A DNA stretch of 8,918 bases, from the NCBI GenBank assembly GCA_021298235.1, contig JAJTDX010000089.1:1-8918 (forward strand), in the 5' to 3' direction. A model generated the notes under the pieces. That model was not told the DNA's origin. It did no database searches and saw only the letters and a program-made list of their open reading frames with translations. Source of the stretch: Cryomorphaceae bacterium. Lineage in GTDB: Bacteria > Bacteroidota > Bacteroidia > Flavobacteriales > Crocinitomicaceae. Made by a program: the position numbers and the translations under genes. Shown one piece after another: positions 1 through 5,473 of the stretch (the stretch's first letter is position 1; each line of letters starts with the position of its first letter).

Positions 1-508
1 TTTTACTTCCTTTAACCAAAAAATGAGCTATTACTCCCGCAAATACCGTTGGAATTAAACGCATCCATTTCATTCCCTCCGGCGGGTTTTTCATGGTGCC
101 TTTCACCGCTCTTGTAAATGCTCCTGGATCGTTGTCCCACTGCTCAGGATGCAATGTTGACAAAGCTGGTGTATTCGGGAAATAGGTAAATGTTGCCTGA
201 CCTTTCTCTTCGGATACTCCGCATTGAAAGACGTGCATGCGCGCCTCTCCGTGGAGATCAGCATTCTTCTGAAGTATGGAAGCAATATCTGGAATCGGTT
301 CGAAACAATAGACCTTTACATTCTTTGCCTTTTGCATTGCTCTGATTCCGAAAACGCCAATATTTGCACCCACGTCAAAAACGACGTCTTCATCAGAAAT
401 ACCTATTCCGTGTTGTAAATAACCATCTACGTGATGGTCAAGCATTTTAGCTTCCGGTCTCCGAAGACAATAGACTCTTGTGCCGTCTGAAAGTGTTGTT
501 CTGGTCAT
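1..508 (-). CDS. FkbM-family SAM-dependent methyltransferase, 3' end missing
   Basis: The frame starts at ATG 508-506 and stays open for 169 residues to the left edge, so the C-terminal part is outside the window. Residues 42-55 form the SAM-binding motif I of class I methyltransferases (VVFDVGANIGVFGI, Asp45 followed by GANIG), and residues 67-71 (YCFEP) carry the acidic residue that usually binds the SAM ribose. Residues 113-120 (TPALSTLH) and the hydrophobic stretch near 150-165 match what I recall of FkbM-like O-methyltransferases, both stand-alone and inside NRPS/PKS proteins. The second half, with the usual conserved 'K.D.EG.E' segment, is not seen. The substrate cannot be told; glycans, lipids or natural products are all known for the family. 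It lies 60 bases downstream of pruA in the same direction and could be read through from it, but it also has its own inverted-repeat leader. The family call is fairly sure; the role is unknown. Confidence 0.85.
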   Translation of the reverse strand, partial: MTRTTLSDGTRVYCLRRPEAKMLDHHVDGYLQHGIGISDEDVVFDVGANIGVFGIRAMQKAKNVKVYCFEPIPDIASILQKNADLHGEARMHVFQCGVSEEKGQATFTYFPNTPALSTLHPEQWDNDPGAFTRAVKGTMKNPPEGMKWMRLIPTVFAGVIAHFLVKGSK

Positions 509-510
509 GA

Positions 511-541
511 TGTAGATTGACTAAGATAACCATTATCTACA
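511..541 (-). promoter_or_regulatory. Inverted-repeat leader directly before the methyltransferase start
   Basis: Read on the minus strand, TGTAGAT (541-535) and ATCTACA (517-511) form a perfect 7-bp inverted repeat around a 17-base loop, ending two bases before the ATG at 508. A second, mutually exclusive inverted repeat lies inside it: AGATAA (538-533), spacer TGG, TTATCT (529-524). The segment TATCTTAG in the loop weakly resembles a Bacteroidota -7 box. It could be an operator, a promoter or an RNA hairpin covering the ribosome-binding region. It closely resembles the leader at 8150-8186. Confidence 0.4.
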
Positions 542-568
542 AAACAATATGTGAATCAAAAGAATTAA

Positions 569-2044
569 TTAGCCAAGAAACGGATAACAATAGTCAGTTG
601 GCGGAACAAATGTCTCCTTAATGGTGCGGGCAGAAACCCATCGCATCAAATTCATTGCAGCTCCTGCTTTATCATTCGTTCCTGAGCCCCGGGCACCACC
701 AAAAGGTTGCTGTCCAACAACTGCTCCGGTAGGCTTGTCGTTAATATAGAAGTTTCCTGCTGCATGTTGCAATTTCTCTGTTGCCAGGCGAATCGCATAT
801 CGGTCACCTGCGATGATGGATCCTGTGAGAGCGTATTCTGAGGTACTGTCTACAAGTTCTAGTGTTTGTTCGTATGCATCGTCTTCATACACGTAAATCG
901 TTAGCACAGGACCAAAGATTTCTTCGCACATTGTTCTGACATTAATGAAGTTTGATGTATCTTCCGGTGAACCTATTTTAAATGAATTCACTTGTTCGAC
1001 TAAAATTCGTTTTACCTCTGGCCAAATACTTTTTGGAATATAGGCCCTGGAAGCTGCCGAACATTTCTGTCCCTGAAATTCAAATGCTCCACGAGAAAGC
1101 GCCGTCGCTACCTCTGCTGCATTTGCGCTGTTGTGAACCATTACGAAATCTTTTCCTCCTGTTTCACCAACGATTCGTGGATATGAACGGTACGTTTCAA
1201 GATTGTTTGCGATGTCCTTCCATAGTTTTCTGAAAACACCTGTTGAACCGGTAAAGTGCAACCCTGCAAAATCTTTATGTTTGAAGATCACTTCTCCGGC
1301 AATTTGTCCACTTACTGTAACCATATTTATTACTCCATCTGGTACGCCGGCAGCCTTGAACAACTCCATGATTATTTGAGCTGAGTAAATCTGAGATTCC
1401 GCTGGTTTCCAAACAACAACATTCCCCATCATTGCAGGCGCAGCACACAAATTTGCTGCAATAGAGGTAAAATTGAACGGAGTAAGAGCGAAAATAAAGC
1501 CCTCGAGTGGGCGGTATTCCAATCTGTTCCACATTCCCGGCAATGACTCGGGTTGCTCTCTGTAGATCTGTGTCATGTACTGCACATTGAACCTGAAAAA
1601 ATCTATCAATTCACATGCAGCATCAATTTCTGTTTGAAATACATTTTTGGACTGCGCCAACATGGTTGCGCCATTCATTTTATCTCTAAAAGGTCCGGCG
1701 AGAAGATCCGCAGCTTTGAGGAAAATTGAAGCTCTGTCTTCCCAAGGGAGTTCCGCCCAGGCTTTTTTCGCGTTTAACGCTGCCGCTATCGCTTGTTCAA
1801 CATGCTCTGCCGTTCCAACATTGTAATGCCCGAGAATTTTGTTGTGATCATGCGGTGCAGATAGAGATTTTTTATTTTCTGTTCGCACTTCACCGCTTCC
1901 AATATACATCGGAACATCGATGACAGCCTGGTCGTACATTTTTTTGTATTGAGCGAGAAGGGATGCTCGTTCTGCAGACCCTGGGGCATACGCTTTAACG
2001 GGTTCATTTTTAGCAACTGGAACAGTAAAGATAGCGTTGGACAT
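569..2044 (-). CDS. pruA: L-glutamate gamma-semialdehyde (P5C) dehydrogenase with internal deletion
   Basis: This is an ALDH4-type aldehyde dehydrogenase. The family oxidises glutamate semialdehyde/pyrroline-5-carboxylate to glutamate with NAD+, the second step of proline breakdown. The start is ATG 2044-2042, giving 491 residues that begin MSNAIFTVPVAKNEPVKAYAPGS, the usual flavobacterial PruA N-terminus; a TTG three codons upstream is not needed. Visible landmarks are the N-anchor FTPFNFTSIAANL, FTGSTGVF, catalytic Glu294 in GETGGKDF, catalytic Cys328 in GQKCSAAS, NAD-site Glu375 in CEEIFGPVL, and the C-terminal QQPFGGARGSGTNDK signature. Glu294 and Cys328 are 34 residues apart, as in other ALDHs. 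Cys328 to Glu375 is only 47 residues, against about 97-99 in ALDH2/ALDH4, and the protein is about 50 residues shorter than the usual 540 or so. The gap is between SNFIN and VRTMCEE and is in frame. Identity is sure; activity is doubtful. Confidence 0.93.
   Translation of the reverse strand: MSNAIFTVPVAKNEPVKAYAPGSAERASLLAQYKKMYDQAVIDVPMYIGSGEVRTENKKSLSAPHDHNKILGHYNVGTAEHVEQAIAAALNAKKAWAELPWEDRASIFLKAADLLAGPFRDKMNGATMLAQSKNVFQTEIDAACELIDFFRFNVQYMTQIYREQPESLPGMWNRLEYRPLEGFIFALTPFNFTSIAANLCAAPAMMGNVVVWKPAESQIYSAQIIMELFKAAGVPDGVINMVTVSGQIAGEVIFKHKDFAGLHFTGSTGVFRKLWKDIANNLETYRSYPRIVGETGGKDFVMVHNSANAAEVATALSRGAFEFQGQKCSAASRAYIPKSIWPEVKRILVEQVNSFKIGSPEDTSNFINVRTMCEEIFGPVLTIYVYEDDAYEQTLELVDSTSEYALTGSIIAGDRYAIRLATEKLQHAAGNFYINDKPTGAVVGQQPFGGARGSGTNDKAGAAMNLMRWVSARTIKETFVPPTDYCYPFLG
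935..943 (-). other. Junction of the in-frame deletion in pruA
   Basis: Codons 368-370 (Asn-Val-Arg) join SNFIN, which in PruA proteins normally continues as roughly 'AVIDE...', directly to RTMCEEIFGP, which is normally preceded by the 'GYFIEPTV...' strand about 50 residues further on. No stop codon or frame change is present at the join. This places the lost block to within a few codons; the exact edges need an alignment. Confidence 0.75.
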
Positions 2045-2061
2045 ACTTTTCAATTTTGTTG

Positions 2062-2092
2062 CAAAAGTAGCATTTGTTCCCTATCCTTGCAA
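2062..2092 (-). promoter_or_regulatory. Bacteroidota-type promoter of pruA
   Basis: On the minus strand TACTTTTG (2069-2062) matches the -7 consensus TAnnTTTG exactly, and TTG (2092-2090) lies 20 bases upstream, the usual -33 spacing in this phylum. Transcription would begin near 2055, leaving a leader of only about ten bases before the ATG at 2044. The site lies in the 64-base gap between pruA and the divergent TPR gene. Confidence 0.65.
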
Positions 2093-2108
2093 TCAATACA
2101 GGTATACT

Positions 2109-3341
2109 TTGCACAAGGCCTTTAAATCAGTATTTCTTTTTTGGACAATCTTGTTGATTTGCTCCACATCTTACACTCAAGGATGGGTGCAAAAGGCAGT
2201 TTTTAATTGGAATGAATTATTGAGAAGGGATCTTCTTGCACTTCGAGTAGATGCTCTACGAACGATTGAGAGAGGTATAGAGGAGAACAATGCGTTTGCA
2301 GTGAATGTAGGCAAGCGCTCTCTAGGTACGTACCTCGCGCGTAATCAAGGTGACCATGAGGCCATCCGGCTCTTACAGGAGGCTGCATTTTATTTCGTCA
2401 AAATTGGGGATGAGGTGCTCGCAACTGAAACCTACAATGAACTTGGAAATGCGCATCTTCTTTTGGGCAATACTGATTTGGCTATTCAGGCGTTTCTCAC
2501 GTCGTTGGATTATGGAAAATCTTCCAGCGACCCAACCTCCGCATTTTTAGCAGAAGTTAATCTTGCTCAGGCATACTTAGTAAAAGGAGATACTGCCAAA
2601 GCATGTGGACTTTTGGAAGATTACAAGCGGCGGTCAATGCAACTTAAGAAATTTGAAGCCGTTGCAAATGCATATGTTGTTTTGGGTGAAATTGCTCAGG
2701 CGCAGTCAAAAAAAGCACTTTCTCTGGAATATTTTCAAAAGAGCGCAGGATTTGGTATAAAATCAAAGGCGCGATTCATCCGGGCGCAGGCACTCACGAA
2801 TTTAGCTATCGTTGCTTTCGAGGAAGGCCGAAAAGATGAGGCAAAACGACTTTTTTTCGAGGCCTACAGATTGTATACAAAGGTTGGTTCAACAAAACGG
2901 ATTGCCGAAAGCATGAATAATTTGGGTGAGTTTTTTGTAAAAACGAATCAGTTAAACACTTCACTTAGCTGGTACTTAAGAACCATGCGCTATTCAGCCC
3001 AACTCTTGATGCTTCAACCAATGAATGATGCTCATACCGGAGTGATTGAGGTCTATCAACGACTGTCGAACCTTCCGGATGCTTTGGAACATATGAAGTT
3101 ATACGATGCGCTAAAAGACAGTGTAATCTTAGAAAAAGAGTTGCTTAAAACGGAACAAACTGAATTAGTGAATAACCTCAATGTGTATTCCTATACTCAA
3201 ATAGAAGCTTCAACAGAAACGAAAAATGAAGATTGGTATAAAGGAATTGTTTGGGGTGTACTGTTAGGATTTTTTCTTTGTATATTTCTTATGATTGCTA
3301 CGAAAAGAAAATTTTTTAATTCAGACGGGGTGGATAAATAA
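2109..3341 (+). CDS. Exported TPR protein with C-terminal membrane anchor
   Basis: The protein has about 410 residues and an unknown role. No in-frame ATG occurs anywhere near the 5' end. TTG at 2109 is preferred because it yields a clean signal peptide (residues 1-24, MHKAFKSVFLFWTILLICST then SYTQ) and has AGG six bases upstream; a TTG at 2037 would add 24 residues that spoil it. The rest is helical with about six tetratricopeptide-like units, for instance around ETYNELGNAHLLLGNTDLAI, NLAQAYLVKGDTAKAC, ALTNLAIVAFEEGRKDEA and AESMNNLGEFFVKTNQLNTS. A single membrane helix at about 379-400 (GIVWGVLLGFFLCIFLMIAT) is followed by a basic tail of about ten residues. This is the outer half of the TPR-containing sensor kinases or regulators common in Bacteroidota, but no kinase or DNA-binding domain follows. 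It probably binds partners in the periplasm. Its last 26 bases overlap the end of convergent apaG. Confidence 0.82.
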   Translation: MHKAFKSVFLFWTILLICSTSYTQGWVQKAVFNWNELLRRDLLALRVDALRTIERGIEENNAFAVNVGKRSLGTYLARNQGDHEAIRLLQEAAFYFVKIGDEVLATETYNELGNAHLLLGNTDLAIQAFLTSLDYGKSSSDPTSAFLAEVNLAQAYLVKGDTAKACGLLEDYKRRSMQLKKFEAVANAYVVLGEIAQAQSKKALSLEYFQKSAGFGIKSKARFIRAQALTNLAIVAFEEGRKDEAKRLFFEAYRLYTKVGSTKRIAESMNNLGEFFVKTNQLNTSLSWYLRTMRYSAQLLMLQPMNDAHTGVIEVYQRLSNLPDALEHMKLYDALKDSVILEKELLKTEQTELVNNLNVYSYTQIEASTETKNEDWYKGIVWGVLLGFFLCIFLMIATKRKFFNSDGVDK

Positions 3342-3702
3342 GCTGGAACATTGGTATATGAACCTGAAATAAATTCCCGTTTGCAAGGTTCTTAAAGGTA
3401 TAAAATCCTTTCATTAGGCCCATTTCTGAAAATAATTCACATCCACTCGTATAACTGAACTTTTCATCTCTCCGAATAACGGGCTGTTCTCCAATGACAC
3501 CTTCACCACTCACGAAACTCGGCTCATTCAATGAGTCGAAAATGTACCAGTCACGATGAATTAACTGAACATTAAAATCATTGTGATTTTGCATTTCTAC
3601 ATGATAATTGAAGAAGAATTGATTTTCGGAAACATTCGAAAGATCCTTTCTAAAACGGGCTGATACAGTGATTTGTACGCCTTCAGTAGTTGCTGTATTC
3701 AT
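3316..3702 (-). CDS. apaG: ApaG (DUF525) protein
   Basis: The start is ATG 3702-3700, giving 128 residues, the usual ApaG length of about 125-130. Earlier in-frame Met codons would add a basic stretch with no family match. The ApaG signature is clear: residues 47-60 (LIHRDWYIFDSLNE, the 'R.W.I.D' strand), 66-74 (GEGVIGEQP), 84-88 (YTSGC) and 112-121 (FQVHIPMFQL). The family is a small all-beta, fibronectin III-like fold. It was linked genetically to cobalt resistance and magnesium efflux in enterobacteria, and a similar domain occurs in some F-box proteins; its biochemical role is unsettled. The stop codon lies inside the 3' end of the convergent TPR gene, so the two messages are complementary over 26 bases. 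The call is firm. Confidence 0.93.
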   Translation of the reverse strand: MNTATTEGVQITVSARFRKDLSNVSENQFFFNYHVEMQNHNDFNVQLIHRDWYIFDSLNEPSFVSGEGVIGEQPVIRRDEKFSYTSGCELFSEMGLMKGFYTFKNLANGNLFQVHIPMFQLIYPPRLN

Positions 3703-3726
3703 AGTCGATAAATGCGATTGCAAGTT

Positions 3727-3734
3727 CAAAATTA
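3727..3734 (-). promoter_or_regulatory. Probable -7 box of apaG
   Basis: On the minus strand TAATTTTG (3734-3727) fits TAnnTTTG and would start transcription about 18 bases before the apaG ATG. The -33 side is poor: the nearest TTG (3750-3748) is only 13 bases away, and the expected -33 position falls in a run of ten A (3760-3751). Confidence 0.4.
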
Positions 3735-3837
3735 TTCTGGAATTTTCCAATTTTTTTTTTATCTTTAATATCATTCTGCCTGAATTCATTCTCATGTGGC
3801 ATGTCATTTGCTAAAAGGTCTCGTCAAAAAAAATAAT

Positions 3838-5379
3838 ATGAACTGGAAAATTACATTTTTACTCTTTTTTGTTTCCATTGTAGCGAAAACTCAAGAAAGG
3901 AACAGTGTTGAATCGTTTAATTCCTCTGCGAAAATTCTCCAGGATTGGGATCCTGTACGTGGCGCATGGTTGCATCAAAGCTTGCTTTCCATGAGCTCAG
4001 GAAGTGCAATCCCCGACAGAACCTTTCCGGAAGATCTCACGCCCTTTGAGTTACTAAGAGCATTGCCTTCAGATGTTCGAAGCGATTATCGAAACTCTTT
4101 TTCTGAAAATACTTCAAATCAAACGCAAGCTGAACGGGAAAGCGCAAATCGTATCAGATCAATCAGCGATCGTACCAATTGCAGGCCACAAAGTGGCAGA
4201 TCCTATGGGGATCCCCACCTCAATTCTTTTGATGGAGCAACGTTCTCCTTTCAAACAGTGGGAGAATTTGTTTTATCAAAATCTGCAACTGGTAATATTG
4301 AAATCCAAACGCGTCAACAGCCTCAAAGAGATGACTTCTCGCTGAATACAGCAGTTGCCATGAATGTTTCAGGTGACAGAGTTTGTTTGTATGCCAATGA
4401 AAAACCTGATGCAAATAGTTCCAGCGCCTTGAGAGTCAATGGCCAATCGGTTGTTCTTGGTACGGGCGCTTACTTTCTTGAACATGGCGGTACCATTACT
4501 TATACGAATAATACGTATCGTATAAATTGGCCTTCTGGTGAAGTGGTAAAGGCGGAGATGCGCAGAGGGTGGGATATGAATTTTATAAATCTTACAGTTC
4601 AACTTTTCCCATGTTCTGACCCAGGATTCTCTGGTCTTCTTGGAAATGCAAACGGGATCAGCAACGACGATTTTGATGGCGGTGCTTCAAATCGTTCGCT
4701 TGCATCATTCTCTACTTTCGGAAACAGTGCGGCTCAACAGGCAAGCAATGAATTAGAGAAAGAATTTCTCGCATTTATGGCTCGTGATCTTGCACGTCAA
4801 TTCCGCATCACTCCGGCGTCATCTCTGTTTGACTATTCTCCTGGTATGAGTACTCTTTCATACACGGATGAAAGCTTTCCAAAGGTTCACAGGACGGTGG
4901 GAGATCTTACCCCGGACAGGCAACAGGCAGCACGAAGAGCGTGTGAAGAACAGGGTGTTCGTGGAGATGATATCAAAGGATGTATGTTCGACCAGGCTTA
5001 CCTCTCTCTTCCGCCATCTCCAAGACCAGTGATTAAAGATCAGGTTGAAGGTGTGATGCTTTCAAAAGTTGATGTGCCCAGGCCAAATGTCAATCCAGGC
5101 CGCCCTAATTATGATCCTCTTGGAAAGAAAAACGATGCTCCAAAACCGGAAATTACGCCTCAAACCATTTCTAAACCTCAACAGGTCGAAGGAGTTAAAC
5201 CGTCACAACAGAAGCAGGATGTTCCCGAGGTGCCTATTTCTAAACCATCAGGAGCTCAGCCTTCTACACCTGCCAAACCATCAGGCACTATTCCAGCTTC
5301 TCCATCAAAACCAAGCGCTCCATCGGCACCTTCAAAGCCTGTAACATCGCCGGCGGGAGGAAAAGTAGGCAAGGGGTAA
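3838..5379 (+). CDS. Secreted VWD-domain protein with Pro/Ser/Lys-rich tail
   Basis: ATG 3838 gives 513 residues and a signal peptide (1-18, MNWKITFLLFFVSIVAKT); an in-frame GTG at 3796 would add 14 unneeded residues. Residues 122-285 form a von Willebrand factor type D domain: YGDPHLNSFDG (123-133), VGEFVLSKS, a central beta-rich stretch, and GLLGNANGISNDDFDG (266-281), the counterpart of the animal 'CGLCGN.NG...DDF' loop without its two cysteines. After it, ARRACEEQGVRGDDIKGCMFD (Cys369 and Cys382) resembles the paired-Cys segment that often follows VWD in bacterial proteins. From about residue 390 to the end the chain is disordered and rich in P, S and K, with repeated SKP/KPSG units, ending GGKVGKG. 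There is no T9SS sorting domain and no membrane helix, so it may be periplasmic or released. VWD domains usually serve adhesion or self-assembly; the partner here is unknown. Confidence 0.85.
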   Translation: MNWKITFLLFFVSIVAKTQERNSVESFNSSAKILQDWDPVRGAWLHQSLLSMSSGSAIPDRTFPEDLTPFELLRALPSDVRSDYRNSFSENTSNQTQAERESANRIRSISDRTNCRPQSGRSYGDPHLNSFDGATFSFQTVGEFVLSKSATGNIEIQTRQQPQRDDFSLNTAVAMNVSGDRVCLYANEKPDANSSSALRVNGQSVVLGTGAYFLEHGGTITYTNNTYRINWPSGEVVKAEMRRGWDMNFINLTVQLFPCSDPGFSGLLGNANGISNDDFDGGASNRSLASFSTFGNSAAQQASNELEKEFLAFMARDLARQFRITPASSLFDYSPGMSTLSYTDESFPKVHRTVGDLTPDRQQAARRACEEQGVRGDDIKGCMFDQAYLSLPPSPRPVIKDQVEGVMLSKVDVPRPNVNPGRPNYDPLGKKNDAPKPEITPQTISKPQQVEGVKPSQQKQDVPEVPISKPSGAQPSTPAKPSGTIPASPSKPSAPSAPSKPVTSPAGGKVGKG

Positions 5380-5444
5380 GGAAAGACGAGTTGTGTTAGT
5401 GTTGATTTTAATCATTATTGGTTAGGAAATACCGCATACTCTGC

Positions 5445-5452
5445 TATTTTTG
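5445..5452 (+). promoter_or_regulatory. Probable -7 box of the subtilase gene
   Basis: TATTTTTG matches TAnnTTTG and lies 21 bases before the chosen ATG at 5474. The -33 partner is loose: TTG at 5418-5420 is 24 bases upstream and TTA at 5422-5424 is 20 bases upstream. The box also contains the TTG at 5450 that would otherwise be read as an upstream start codon, which argues against that start. Confidence 0.5.
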
Positions 5453-5473
5453 CAGAAAAGGATCCTGTCAATT

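Noticed and set aside
103..418. Small open frames of about 60 codons on both strands
   Set aside because: They lie inside the methyltransferase reading frame, have no family resemblance and no start context; the long frame with the SAM motif explains the region.
2116..2182. Lipoprotein signal (LLIC) in the TPR protein
   Set aside because: Ile before the Cys does not fit the lipobox, which needs a small residue there; signal peptidase I cleavage after SYTQ is more likely.
2248..2260. GTAGA/TCTAC hairpin in the TPR coding region, resembling the leader motif
   Set aside because: Only the five-base arms match; the shared middle words of the two leaders are missing and it lies within coding sequence, so it is most likely chance.
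3796..3837. GTG at 3796 as the start of the VWD protein
   Set aside because: It would put 14 residues in front of a good signal peptide that begins at the ATG at 3838.
5069..5344. A 91-codon plus-strand frame within the VWD gene tail
   Set aside because: It is a shifted reading of the Pro/Ser/Lys codon repeats; the composition (Leu, His, Asn, Gln) is that expected from shifted CCA/TCA/AAA codons.
5403..5416. TGATT/AATCA inverted repeat as a terminator after the VWD gene
   Set aside because: The stem is only five A+T-rich pairs with a two-base loop and no convincing T-run follows at the right distance.
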